From Pseudomonas bubulae (GTDB lineage Bacteria; Pseudomonadota; Gammaproteobacteria; Pseudomonadales; Pseudomonadaceae), in contig NZ_CP146077.1 in NCBI RefSeq assembly GCF_037023725.1, forward strand, positions 4,067,001 to 4,131,000: a stretch of 64,000 nt of DNA. Reading direction: 5' to 3'. The notes under the pieces are model-generated. The model worked only from the letters and a program-made list of their open reading frames with translations. It had not been told where the DNA came from and ran no database searches. The translations under genes and the position numbers were made by a program. Position 1 is the first letter of the stretch, and each line of letters begins with the position of its first letter. Below are positions 34,818 through 43,272 of the stretch, piece by piece.

Positions 34818-36197
34818 ATGGCTCTAGATCTACTGGTCGTCCTTATCTACGCAGCGGCAATGCTGGTGCTCGGTTACTACGGCATGCGCAAGGCCAAAAC
34901 CCACGAAGACTATCTGGTTGCCGGACGAAATCTGGGACCCACGCTGTATATGGGCACGATGGCCGCCACCGTTTTGGGCGGTGCCTCTACCGTCGGCACC
35001 GTGCGCCTGGGCTATGTTCACGGGATTTCCGGCTTCTGGCTATGTGCCGCTCTGGGTTGCGGGATCATCGCGCTGAACCTGTTTTTGGCCAAGCCGCTGC
35101 TCAAACTGAAAATTTTTACCGTCACCCAGGTGCTGGAAAAACGCTACAACCCGATGGCCCGCCAGGCCAGTGCGGTGATCATGCTGGCCTACGCACTGAT
35201 GATCGGCGTGACCTCAATCCTGGCCATCGGCACCGTTCTGGAAGTGCTGTTCGGCCTGCCTTTCTGGATCTCGGTATTGATCGGTGGTGGCGTGGTGGTG
35301 ATCTACTCCACCGTGGGCGGCATGTGGTCGCTGACCCTGACCGACATCGTCCAGTTCGTGATCAAGACGGTCGGTCTGATGTTCGTGCTGCTGCCCATCT
35401 GCCTGTACCGCGTCGGCGGCTGGGACGAACTGGTGAGCAAGTTGCCAGCCTCGAACTTCAGCTTCACCAGCATCGGCTGGGACACGATCATCACCTACTT
35501 CATGATTTATTTTTTCGGCATCCTGATCGGCCAGGACATCTGGCAACGGGTATTCACCGCCAAAACTGCCAAAGTGGCCAAGTATGCTGGCACATTCGCC
35601 GGGTTCTACTGCATCCTCTATGGCCTGACCTGTGCACTGATCGGCATGGCCGCACACGTGCTGATTCCCGATCTGGATAACGTCAACAACGCCTTTGCCG
35701 CCATCGTCAAAGTGTCGCTGCCAGACGGTATTCGCGGGTTGGTGATTGCAGCAGCACTGGCGGCCATGATGTCCACCGCCAGCGCCGGTTTACTGGCAGC
35801 CTCCACCGTACTGACCGAAGACCTGTTGCCAAGGCTGCGCGGCGGCAAGCAGTCGAGCCTGCGGATCAACCGCCTGTTTACCCTGCTGACGGGCATTGCC
35901 GTACTGGGTATCGCGCTGGTGGTGTCTGATGTGATCAGCGCCCTGACCCTGGCCTACAACCTGCTGGTGGGCGGCATGCTGGTGCCATTGATCGGCGCGA
36001 TTTTCTGGAAACGCGCCACTACAGCGGGCGCCATCTCCAGCATGAGCCTGGGTTTTATCACCGCATTGATCTTCATGATCACGGACGGCCTGGACGCCAA
36101 CACCCCGATCTACTACAGCCTGGCCGTGGCACTGGCAAGCTTTGTGCTGGTCAGCCTGATAGATCGGCGCCCTGTGGCGGTGGCCAGCGTCGCCTGA
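34818..36197 (+). CDS. Sodium:solute symporter (SSS family)
   Basis: 459 residues with about thirteen membrane segments. SSS features: ARGxxxG-like start (AVAMLVLGYYGMRKAKTHEDYLVAG), MAATVLGGASTVGTVRLGYVHG, DIWQRVFTAKTAKVAKYAG, and AAALAAMMSTASAGLLAAST. It lies 96 bases after gbuA in the same direction and probably imports guanidinobutyrate or a related compound; the substrate is an inference from context. Confidence 0.85.
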   Translation: MALDLLVVLIYAAAMLVLGYYGMRKAKTHEDYLVAGRNLGPTLYMGTMAATVLGGASTVGTVRLGYVHGISGFWLCAALGCGIIALNLFLAKPLLKLKIFTVTQVLEKRYNPMARQASAVIMLAYALMIGVTSILAIGTVLEVLFGLPFWISVLIGGGVVVIYSTVGGMWSLTLTDIVQFVIKTVGLMFVLLPICLYRVGGWDELVSKLPASNFSFTSIGWDTIITYFMIYFFGILIGQDIWQRVFTAKTAKVAKYAGTFAGFYCILYGLTCALIGMAAHVLIPDLDNVNNAFAAIVKVSLPDGIRGLVIAAALAAMMSTASAGLLAASTVLTEDLLPRLRGGKQSSLRINRLFTLLTGIAVLGIALVVSDVISALTLAYNLLVGGMLVPLIGAIFWKRATTAGAISSMSLGFITALIFMITDGLDANTPIYYSLAVALASFVLVSLIDRRPVAVASVA

Positions 36198-36341
36198 GAA
36201 GGTCTTCTTGAGCGGGTCCGACGTTCCTGTTCGTACCCGTTTTTCTGCCGATCTCATTTCATACAACCGCAAACACCAATACCCCGCCCACGCAGCGCCT
36301 TGTCGCTGCCAGCCCATTAGTCAGTCCAACTACGCTTGAAA

Positions 36342-36366
36342 AGCGGCTACAGGGGATGTAGCCGCT
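36342..36366. repeat. AGCGGCTAC hairpin
   Basis: AGCGGCTAC (36342-36350), seven-base loop, GTAGCCGCT (36358-36366). Perfect 9-base stem in the gap (36198-36408) between the symporter and the secreted-protein gene; nothing else in that gap is supported. The same nonamer pair bounds a larger palindrome at 46083-46167. It has no T-run. Confidence 0.7.
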
Positions 36367-36408
36367 CAACTTCAAACTACCTGTGATTGATTAAATGGAC
36401 TTAACACC

Positions 36409-36891
36409 ATGACCCACTTCAAGACGTACCTGGCTATTGCCGTGGTGGCCACCACCACGATGCTCACCGGCATGAATGCTCAAGCCGATGTCACCACACT
36501 GACATTCGAGATCATCAACAACACCTCCGGGCCGCTCAAACTCAATCGTTCAAACTGGAACCTGTCGCTGGTCGAACCTGGCTACTTTGATGTCGATCCG
36601 TTAAGCGAGCATTCGATTGCAGTCAGCTATAAAACCAGCTTCGGCTACCCGCGCAAAACCCCTGCGATACTTCGCGAAGTCTTTTCATACGCCAATGGCA
36701 ATCGGGAATGCACCTTCAACACAGCACTGCGGGTTACCCAGTCATTTGGCGTATTCAAACCCACACTGAGCTCTACACGATCTGCCAGTGCAACCTCGAC
36801 GGGTATGGATGATGCGAAATGTGAAGCGCGAATAACGGAGAAAACAGACCAGGCGCCGCTAAACTACAGCGTGCGTTTTACCATGGGCTGA
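36409..36891 (+). CDS. Secreted hypothetical protein (160 aa)
   Basis: A signal peptide (KTYLAIAVVATTTMLTGMNA, predicted cut around residue 26 at AQA) precedes a 135-residue mature part beginning DVTTLTFEIINNTSGPLKL. The mature part is rich in Ser/Thr, beta-type, with two cysteines (C103-like in RECTFNT and C143-like in DDAKCEARI). This vaguely resembles small beta-sandwich secreted proteins such as aegerolysins, but no family is claimed. The base composition looks lower in GC than its neighbours. It is a lone gene with its own gap. Confidence 0.7.
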   Translation: MTHFKTYLAIAVVATTTMLTGMNAQADVTTLTFEIINNTSGPLKLNRSNWNLSLVEPGYFDVDPLSEHSIAVSYKTSFGYPRKTPAILREVFSYANGNRECTFNTALRVTQSFGVFKPTLSSTRSASATSTGMDDAKCEARITEKTDQAPLNYSVRFTMG

Positions 36892-36908
36892 CAAGCCCTG
36901 ATGGATGG

Positions 36909-36926
36909 GGGCAGTTCACACTGCCC
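36909..36926. terminator. Hairpin at the 3' side of the 41-aa gene transcript
   Basis: GGGCAG-N6-CTGCCC. On the minus strand it lies about 80 bases beyond the 41-aa gene stop, and on the plus strand 17 bases after the secreted-protein stop. No T-run, so it may be a processed 3' end rather than a classical terminator. Confidence 0.45.
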
Positions 36927-37004
36927 TTGTGTTGCCTGCAGCCCTTCACCCCTCTCGCCGGCAATCACCGGGAGCCGTGAACAGCACGCGACGCAAACGC
37001 AACT

Positions 37005-37130
37005 TTAGCGGCGACGTTGCGGACGACGACGCGGATCCTCGACAGGGATAGGCACAGGTTGCATTGGCGGCTCGATCAGGCCGAGGGCCACGCCCAGGTC
37101 ATGGAGCCAGGTTTGCAGTTTGTCTTTCAT
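37005..37130 (-). CDS. 41-aa conserved mini-protein (PA1414-like)
   Basis: ATG at 37128-37130, ribosome site AGGGGGATAT, stop TAA at 37005-37007. The sequence starts MKDKLQTWLHDLGVALGLIE, continues PPMQPVPIPVEDP and ends in an arginine-rich RRRPQRRR tail. It lies near gbuA and the symporter, as PA1414 does relative to PA1421 in P. aeruginosa, and has an Anr-type promoter. The link to PA1414 and its low-oxygen transcript (source of the SicX small RNA) is from memory of gene position, not from an alignment. Function of the peptide is unknown. Confidence 0.75.
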   Translation of the reverse strand: MKDKLQTWLHDLGVALGLIEPPMQPVPIPVEDPRRRPQRRR

Positions 37131-37184
37131 ATATCCCCCTTGGGGTCACTCGAGCGACGGGAATTCAGTGGTCGCTTCGTACAG

Positions 37185-37225
37185 ATAATAGTCCTAAGTA
37201 CTACAAGATGCTTGCTTAAGGTCAA
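37185..37225 (-). promoter_or_regulatory. Candidate Anr/FNR class II promoter
   Basis: On the minus strand TTGACCTTAAGCAA (37212-37225) matches the TTGAT-N4-ATCAA box at 8 of 10 positions. A TATTAT -10 element (37185-37190) is placed so that the box centre lies about 41 bases before the inferred start near 37178. The transcript would begin about 47 bases upstream of the mini-gene ATG. Confidence 0.6.
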
Positions 37226-37286
37226 TGAACTTTAGGCTAAGTCGCCCCATACATCGGATTCAGGCCAGCACTTGAAGTTGCAGCGA

Positions 37287-38162
37287 TTAATCATGAACTG
37301 GCAGCGAACGGGCCTGTTGCAGCTGTATCCAGGCATTCAGGTTTGCCCCCGTCATGCCTTTTCGCCACATCAGCCAGGTCGTGGCGCATGCAAAAGGTTG
37401 TTTCAAAGGGTGTACACGGACATTTTCACGCCCCGGCAAGCTGGCCAGCATCGAAGCCGGCATCAATGCGACCCCCGACCCCGCCGCCACGCACGCCAGC
37501 ATGCCTTGATAGGATTCAATCTCCATTACCCGGCCCATGGCTGCGCGATCACTGGCGTACCAGGCTTCAAGCCGGGCCCGATAAGAACAGCCCTGGCGAA
37601 AAGTAAACACTTCACGCCCCTGCACATCCTTGGCGTGGGTGATCTGCGGATGATCCAGATCACTGATCAGTACCAGGCGCTCGTCACAAAACTCCACCCC
37701 GTCCAGGCCTGCCAATTCCAGCGGGCCATCCACCAGGGCGGCATCCAGGCGCCCGCCCAGCAGCCCTTCGAGCAACTCGCCGCTGGGTGCCGATTGCACA
37801 TGCAGATTCACCGCCGGGTAGGTGCGATGGTAGTGCGCCAGCAGGTTCGGCAAATGGATTGCCGCAGTGCTGTACATGGTGCCCAGGGTGAACTTGCCCG
37901 AAGGCACGCCACCCTGCACCGCGCTCAGCGCTTCATCGTGCAGGGCAAACAAACGTGCGGTGTAATCCAGCAGCACCTGCCCTGCCGGAGATAACTGCAA
38001 GCGCTGACGCTCACGCATAAACAGTTCGACCCCCACCTGCTCTTCCAGTTGCTTGAGCCGGGTCGACAGGTTGGAAGGCACTCGGTGCAGACGCTCAGCC
38101 GCACGGGTGATCGACCCTTCTTCAGCCACGGCCTGAAAAATACGTAATTGGCTGAACTCCAC
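37287..38162 (-). CDS. LysR family regulator
   Basis: 291 residues from a GTG at 38160-38162 with GGAGAATC ahead of it. N-terminal HTH (FSQLRIFQAVAEEGSITRAA, RVPSNLSTRLKQLEEQVGVELF), then the effector-binding domain ending in TTWLMWRKGMTGANLNAW. An upstream TTG at 38174 lies directly on the ribosome site and was not chosen. It is divergent from the MFS gene at 38266, its likely target. Confidence 0.88.
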   Translation of the reverse strand: MEFSQLRIFQAVAEEGSITRAAERLHRVPSNLSTRLKQLEEQVGVELFMRERQRLQLSPAGQVLLDYTARLFALHDEALSAVQGGVPSGKFTLGTMYSTAAIHLPNLLAHYHRTYPAVNLHVQSAPSGELLEGLLGGRLDAALVDGPLELAGLDGVEFCDERLVLISDLDHPQITHAKDVQGREVFTFRQGCSYRARLEAWYASDRAAMGRVMEIESYQGMLACVAAGSGVALMPASMLASLPGRENVRVHPLKQPFACATTWLMWRKGMTGANLNAWIQLQQARSLPVHD

Positions 38163-38179
38163 ACGATTCTCCAAAACAG

Positions 38180-38200
38180 AATAAGTAGATCACTATTATT
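38180..38200. promoter_or_regulatory. Candidate LysR operator
   Basis: AATAAGTAGATCACTATTATT: outer AATAA / TTATT inverted repeat with a T-N11-A type layout. It lies just 18 bases from the LysR start, in the divergent gap to the MFS gene. Confidence 0.35.
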
Positions 38201-38265
38201 CATTTTTAGAGAAAGTCAAATACCACTAGCCTGACGGTCATTGTTCACTATCGGGAAATCCCAGC

Positions 38266-39447
38266 ATGTCACCCCTGATTCGCCTGCTCGCCAGCCTTGT
38301 TGCACTCATGATGGCCATGGGCATTGGCCGTTTTTCCCTGACGCCTCAACTGCCGCACCTGATCAGCGAAGGCCAGATCGACCTGACCGGCGCAGGACTG
38401 ATTGCCGCCGCCAACTACCTGGGTTACCTGCTCGGCGCCCTGGATGCCATGCGCGCCAGGCGCCCCGACCAGGTGCGTAATCGATTGCATACAGGCCTGT
38501 GGCTGTGCGTTGGGCTGACGCTGGCGTCGTACTGGGCCCAGGGGTTTTGGGCGCATCTGTTATTACGATTCGGCTCCGGGATCGCCAGTGCCTGGGTGAT
38601 GGTGATGATCACCGCACTGAGTCAGCACATCGCTATCACCGCCAATCGACCGCGTCTGGGCGCTCTGGTTTTTGCCGGGCCCGGTCTCGGGGTGATGCTG
38701 ACCGGACTGCTGGCCCTGGCCGCCAATTTAACCGGGCAAGACTCGGCCTCGCTCTGGATGATTTATGCCCTGGCGGCACTGCTGATGTTGCTGGTGATTT
38801 TGCCCGCGCTACCGCAACCCGCTGCACTTGCCGCCCGGCCTCAAACGATGCAGCCCGATAACCGGCAACCCGGGATCGCCCGTCTGGGAGCAATTTATGG
38901 GCTCTATGGCCTGGGCTATATCATCCCGGCGACATTTTTATCCCAGATGGCCAATGCCCGGTTTCATGGCCAGTGGCAAGCCGATCTGTTCTGGCCAGCA
39001 TTCGGGCTATGTGCTGCCATTGGCGTGGCACTGATCAGCTTTCGTCGGCCGCGCCCTGCTACCACGCGCTTCTGGCTGATGGGCGGGTTATGGATTCAAG
39101 CCCTTGGTGTGCTGGCGTGCCTGCTTCCGAGCAGCGCGGGGCTGGCACTTGGTGTAATCCTCTGCGGCACACCGTTTCTGGCCTGCATGCCGCTGGTGAT
39201 GCAGTGCTCACGGGATCTGGCGCCCAATGCCACAGCGCGCAATGCGGCCATGCTGACCGCCTGTTTCGCCGTGGGCCAACTGTGCGGGCCATTGCTGGCT
39301 GCATTGAGCAGCCATTTCAGCGGCGGCTTGCAACCGGCACTGATCATCGCGGCCAGCGGGCTGCTGCTAGCGGGCACTCTGGCCTGGCAGTCGGTCAGCC
39401 CCCCAGCAGAGCACGCACTTTGCGACGCACCCACTGCTCGGCGCTGA
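38266..39447 (+). CDS. YbfB/YjiJ family MFS transporter
   Basis: 393 residues, about twelve membrane segments. The opening LLASLVALMMAMGIGRFSLT followed by PQLPHLISEGQID is the YbfB/YjiJ signature, and the GAIYGLYGLGYIIPATFLSQMA segment starts the second half. The substrate is unknown. Divergent LysR gene is likely its regulator. The last 53 bases of the gene overlap the opposite-strand transporter at 39395-40324. Confidence 0.85.
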   Translation: MSPLIRLLASLVALMMAMGIGRFSLTPQLPHLISEGQIDLTGAGLIAAANYLGYLLGALDAMRARRPDQVRNRLHTGLWLCVGLTLASYWAQGFWAHLLLRFGSGIASAWVMVMITALSQHIAITANRPRLGALVFAGPGLGVMLTGLLALAANLTGQDSASLWMIYALAALLMLLVILPALPQPAALAARPQTMQPDNRQPGIARLGAIYGLYGLGYIIPATFLSQMANARFHGQWQADLFWPAFGLCAAIGVALISFRRPRPATTRFWLMGGLWIQALGVLACLLPSSAGLALGVILCGTPFLACMPLVMQCSRDLAPNATARNAAMLTACFAVGQLCGPLLAALSSHFSGGLQPALIIAASGLLLAGTLAWQSVSPPAEHALCDAPTARR

Positions 39448-40324
39448 CAAACGTAATACCGCACAGCACCAGCACTGCGCCCACCACAAAGTTGACGCTC
39501 AGAGGCTCATGCAGCACCAGCACACCGAATGTCACTCCGAACAGCGGGGTCATGAAGGAGAACACCGCCAAGTTGGAAGCCATATAACGCTTGAGTAACC
39601 AGAACCACACCAGATAACTGAAGAACGACACGACCAGCCCTTGAAACAGCACACTGGCCACCGCCACGGTGGTCAGGCTGACGTGGCTGATCTGGCCGCT
39701 GAAAGCGGCAATCACCAGCAGGCCGAAAAAACCGACAATCAACTGATAGAACAGGGTCAGGGTCACAGGTGCCTCCGACAACCGCGAGCCGCGCACCACC
39801 ACCGTGGTCGCGCCCCAGGCCATGCCCGCCAGAATGGCGTAGGCATCGCCCAGCAGCACGTTGCGGTCCATGTCAGCAAACGACATACCGCCCGCGAATG
39901 AGAAGGCAATCCCGGCAAACGCGAGTAATATCCCCAGCCATTGCAAAGGCCGCAAGCGCTCGCTGGGCAACAGCCAGTTAATCCCGAGTGCGGTGAAAAT
40001 GGGCGCGGTATAGAGAAATACCGACATATGCGCGGCACTGGTCAGTTGCAGGCCTTCGGAAATAAAGAAGAACTCCAGGCCGAACAAGCTGCCTGCCAGT
40101 AAACCGCCACGCCAGGTGGCAGGCACCTGGCTCCAGCCACCCTTCCAGCAGATCAGCAGCCCAACCAGCAGTGCTGAAATACCGGAGCGCATGGCGGCCT
40201 GCATCACGGGTGCGATATCGGGTGCCGCCAGCTTGATGATGACCTGTTGCACACCCCAGATCAGGCACAATCCCAGCATCACTTGCAGTGCGAAAGCATC
40301 CGTTGCTCGCCGCGAAACACTCAT
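39395..40324 (-). CDS. EamA/DMT family transporter
   Basis: 309 residues, ten predicted membrane segments. Signature pieces: LCLIWGVQQVIIKLAAPDIAP, FTALGINWLLPSERLRPLQW, VFSFMTPLFGVTFGVLVLHEP. Ends with a short basic tail (WVRRKVRALLGG). The 3' end overlaps the MFS gene by 53 bases on the other strand. It is separated by 43 bases from the DUF2177 gene upstream. Substrate is unknown. Confidence 0.87.
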   Translation of the reverse strand: MSVSRRATDAFALQVMLGLCLIWGVQQVIIKLAAPDIAPVMQAAMRSGISALLVGLLICWKGGWSQVPATWRGGLLAGSLFGLEFFFISEGLQLTSAAHMSVFLYTAPIFTALGINWLLPSERLRPLQWLGILLAFAGIAFSFAGGMSFADMDRNVLLGDAYAILAGMAWGATTVVVRGSRLSEAPVTLTLFYQLIVGFFGLLVIAAFSGQISHVSLTTVAVASVLFQGLVVSFFSYLVWFWLLKRYMASNLAVFSFMTPLFGVTFGVLVLHEPLSVNFVVGAVLVLCGITFVSAEQWVRRKVRALLGG

Positions 40325-40366
40325 AGTTCACCCGAAAAAAGCCACACCTAAAAAGGTCGAAAACAA

Positions 40367-40771
40367 TCAGGACGCCAGCTTGCGTGCCGCCCAATAACCC
40401 GACAGGGCTGCAAGACAGGTCAGTAACCCGCCCCAGGCCATGTCCATCAATGCCAACTGGGGCGACCAGCCTTGCAGCGTGGCCCAGTTCGTCATGTCAT
40501 AGGTGCCATAAGCCACCAGCCCGAAAAACGCACCTGCCAGAGCAGCCCTGCGCGCACTGGCCCGGGCAAGGGCCGGCAACACCACAAAGAACACCACGCC
40601 CAGCACATACAGCAGGTAAAACACGATGGCCGGGCCCCACTTGGGTTGAGCCAGCATCAACGAACCCAACAGCTCTTTATAGGTAGAGCTCATAAGCAGG
40701 CCCAGCCACAGGCCGTCAAGCACCAGAAAAGCCAGTAACGCACCAATATACGCCCACACTGCCTTGCTCAT
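40367..40771 (-). CDS. DUF2177 membrane protein
   Basis: 134 residues with four membrane segments. Opens MSKAVWAYIGALLAFLVLDG, continues LWLGLLMSSTYKELLGSLM and carries the conserved AYGTYDMTNWATLQGW block that defines DUF2177. Function is unknown. It lies 43 bases upstream of the EamA gene and 23 bases after the CvfB-like stop, in the same direction; an operon of three is possible. Confidence 0.88.
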   Translation of the reverse strand: MSKAVWAYIGALLAFLVLDGLWLGLLMSSTYKELLGSLMLAQPKWGPAIVFYLLYVLGVVFFVVLPALARASARRAALAGAFFGLVAYGTYDMTNWATLQGWSPQLALMDMAWGGLLTCLAALSGYWAARKLAS

Positions 40772-40793
40772 GTCGCCAGCCCCTCGTGTTGGA

Positions 40794-41630
40794 TCAGATC
40801 AGTTCGATACGGTCCGGGTGGATCGCAATCTTGCCTTCCTTGTAGAGCGCACCAATGGCTTTCTTGAAGTTGCCCTTGCTGACGCCAAAATGAGTACTGA
40901 TGACTTCAGGGGCACTTTTGTCGCTCACGGCGAGCACACCGTTGTTGTCGCGCAACTTGCTGAGGATCTTCGAATTCAGGCTGCTGGCTGCTTCCTGGCC
41001 AACCGGTTGCAGGCTCAGGCTGATCTTGCCGTCCGCACGGACTTCCTTGATATAGCCCTTTTCCTGCTTGCCCGCACGCATGAACTTGAAGATTTCATTC
41101 TTGTGGATCAAACCCCAGTGCTTGTTGTTGATCACGGCTTTAAAGCCCATGTCCGTGGCCTCGGCCACCAACAGATCAACTTCCTGGCCGACCTGATAAT
41201 TGGCCGGGGTTTTGTCCAGGTAGCGGTCCAGACGGGCAGTCGCGGTGATACGACGCGTGTGCTTGTCGAGGTAGACGTGCACCACGACATATTCGCCGGC
41301 GGTCATCTGGCGCTTTTCTTCGGAATACGGCAACAGCAAATCTTTTGGTAAACCCCAATCGAGGAATACGCCGATGCTGTTAACTTCAACCACTTTCAAG
41401 CTGGCAAATTCACCGACTTGAACTTTTGGTTTTTCAGTGGTGGCAATTAACTTGTCAGCGCTGTCCAAATAAACAAAGACGTTGAGCCAGTCTTCATCTT
41501 CGCTGGGAATATCTTTTGGAATATAACGATTGGGCAACAGGATTTCGCCGTCAGCCCCACCATCCAGATACAAACCGAAGTTTGTATGTTTAACCACTTG
41601 CAAACTGTTGTAGCGACCGATTAAAGCCAT
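40794..41630 (-). CDS. S1 RNA-binding protein, CvfB/YitL family
   Basis: 278 residues from the ATG at 41628-41630. Three S1-like repeats: ALIGRYNSLQVVKHTNFGLY, the KVQVGEFASLKVVEVNSIGV repeat, and the GQEVDLLVAEATDMGFKAVI repeat; then a C-terminal winged helix (GVSKGNFKKAIGALYKEGKI). CvfB proteins bind RNA and affect virulence gene expression in Gram-positive species; the Pseudomonas target is unknown. An upstream start at 41645 would add MRVLD, a short extension without clear support. Confidence 0.88.
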   Translation of the reverse strand: MALIGRYNSLQVVKHTNFGLYLDGGADGEILLPNRYIPKDIPSEDEDWLNVFVYLDSADKLIATTEKPKVQVGEFASLKVVEVNSIGVFLDWGLPKDLLLPYSEEKRQMTAGEYVVVHVYLDKHTRRITATARLDRYLDKTPANYQVGQEVDLLVAEATDMGFKAVINNKHWGLIHKNEIFKFMRAGKQEKGYIKEVRADGKISLSLQPVGQEAASSLNSKILSKLRDNNGVLAVSDKSAPEVISTHFGVSKGNFKKAIGALYKEGKIAIHPDRIELI

Positions 41631-41988
41631 GTCCAATACCCTCATTACGTAGGCGGCATTCTACCCGAGTTTAGGGGGGCAAATTGGAGTGCCGCAGCCC
41701 GCCATCCAAAAAATCTGCGAAAGGTTTGATTTATCAGGTTTTTCCAACGCGCCTTGGACGCCACTCGTCAGCCTGGCGGATGCTCAAAGGCCATCTGCGC
41801 ACGGCCGGACACGTATACAAAACCTCCCACGTTATGAATTAAAACAGCGAGTTAGCCGACAATTATGCAGTCGTTCATGCTGACTCATACTGCACCGATA
41901 TTATTTTACGAAGATATTTAACAAGCAATTGTCAAGTATTTCAGGTACTATCGCTGGCCAAGTTATTTTCTACAGGTCAATAGCCGCC

Positions 41989-42168
41989 ATGCGTGTAAAA
42001 GCATCCGCCAGCAAAGCAAAGCCAGCTCCCGCTGTTGAAACCAGTGATTCCATCAATGCTCAAATCGAAGCATTCCTGAAATCCGGCGGCGAGATTCAGC
42101 AAATCAGCAAAGGCGTCAGCGGCCAAACTTTCGGCCCGTCCAAGCAAATCACGCTCGGCAAGAAGTAA
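41989..42168 (+). CDS. Small SutA-like protein (59 aa)
   Basis: Opens MRVKASASKAKPAPAVETSD and continues SINAQIEAFLKSGGEIQQI, then a SGQTFGPSKQ tail with C-terminal lysines. The AFLxxGGEIQxI motif resembles the C-terminal motif of the small RNA-polymerase-binding protein SutA; the similarity is by eye only and a shared function is not proven. Preceded by a 358-base gap (41631-41988) with no other supported feature. A TTG-initiated longer reading at 41929 is less likely. Confidence 0.7.
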   Translation: MRVKASASKAKPAPAVETSDSINAQIEAFLKSGGEIQQISKGVSGQTFGPSKQITLGKK

Positions 42169-42362
42169 TACCCCCTCGCTTCATCTGGTCCTTATGCGCT
42201 TTGCCCTTCAAGGCGCTAGGACTCTCGATTTATCCCCTTTGTTCCCCTGCCCCGCCCCCGATTCGCATCGATAAATCGACGAACGGCACTTTGTTGCCGA
42301 TATTCCTGCGTATGCTCCGAAGGCTCTGAATCAAGCCTTTGAGCCCAAATAGGGAGCCGATC

Positions 42363-43085
42363 ATGCTGACACGGACGGTGTTGCTGGCCAGCACGCTGCT
42401 GACCAGCACCATTGCAGACGCACAGGTGTTTTCCCGCGAGCTGGGCGACTTCGACCTGAAGCTGGCCACCCAGCCCAGCCGCAGCATGGCCCAGGGCCTG
42501 GTCAAGCCCACCAGCCCCGGCTCGACCTTTCATGGCGGCCTGGACCTGACCCACGACAGCGGCTGGTATGTCGGGCAATGGGCGCCAACCATGGGCATCA
42601 AGCCTGGCAGCAACCTGGAAGTGGATTCGTATCTGGGCTACAAGCGCCCCTTTGACCAGACCCTGAGCTATGAGCTGGGGGTGATCCATTACAGCTACCC
42701 CAAAGTCGACTCACTCGACAGCCAGCAGATCTTTGCAGGCCTCACCGTGCTGGGCACGCGCTTTGGCGCCGCCTTCAGCAATGATCCGGGGCGCCGCGAC
42801 AGCACATTGTTTGCCGACCTGGGGGTCAACCAGCCCTTTGGCATCGGCGTAAGCATGAAATACACCACCCACCAACTGGGCACACCGGTGTCCATTGCCG
42901 ACGGTGGCAGCGTACGCGCATTCAATGACTGGTCGATCAAACTCTCGCGCCCCTGGATGGGCATTGACCTCAACGTGATCTACAGCGATTCCAGCCTGGA
43001 CGGCAGCGACTGCTCTGCCTACTCAGGGCAGAACACCCAGTGTGATGGCTTACTGACATTTAAGGCCGAGCGGACGTTCTACTGA
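42363..43085 (+). CDS. TorF-like outer-membrane beta-barrel (240 aa)
   Basis: Signal peptide (LTRTVLLASTLLTSTIADAQ) followed by a 215-residue mature part in alternating hydrophobic strands, ending in F-Y (ERTFY) as outer-membrane barrels do. The blocks YVGQWAPTMGIKPGSNLEVDSYLGYKR-like and GVIHYSYPK fit the TorF (Gcw_chp) family. A ribosome site precedes the ATG at 42363; the upstream ATG at 42339 is not conserved. Function is unknown; it is probably a small porin-like protein. Confidence 0.82.
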   Translation: MLTRTVLLASTLLTSTIADAQVFSRELGDFDLKLATQPSRSMAQGLVKPTSPGSTFHGGLDLTHDSGWYVGQWAPTMGIKPGSNLEVDSYLGYKRPFDQTLSYELGVIHYSYPKVDSLDSQQIFAGLTVLGTRFGAAFSNDPGRRDSTLFADLGVNQPFGIGVSMKYTTHQLGTPVSIADGGSVRAFNDWSIKLSRPWMGIDLNVIYSDSSLDGSDCSAYSGQNTQCDGLLTFKAERTFY

Positions 43086-43099
43086 AACGCCCGGGTTTT

Positions 43100-43185
43100 G
43101 TCGGAGCGGGCTAGCTCGCGATGCAAACGGCGCGGTTTCCCAGTCACCCCACGATGACACCATCGCAGGCAAGCCAGCTCCTGCA
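43100..43185. repeat. Decayed REPIN
   Basis: GTCGGAGCGGGCTAGCTCGCGATG and CATCGCAGGCAAGCCAGCTCCTGC keep the layout but carry several changes in each arm. It lies between the TorF-like stop and the bidirectional terminator. Confidence 0.75.
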
Positions 43186-43224
43186 GACATTGCGGCGCTC
43201 ACAAAATCTGCGGCGTTTCAGGCA

Positions 43225-43256
43225 ACAAAAAACCCGGCGCAGGCCGGGTTTTTTGT
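43225..43256. terminator. Bidirectional terminator
   Basis: Perfect 14-base stem ACAAAAAACCCGGC / GCCGGGTTTTTTGT with a four-base loop. It serves the TorF-like gene (plus) and the DEAD-box helicase gene (minus). Confidence 0.93.
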
Positions 43257-43272
43257 GAGCCATGCCAGCGAT

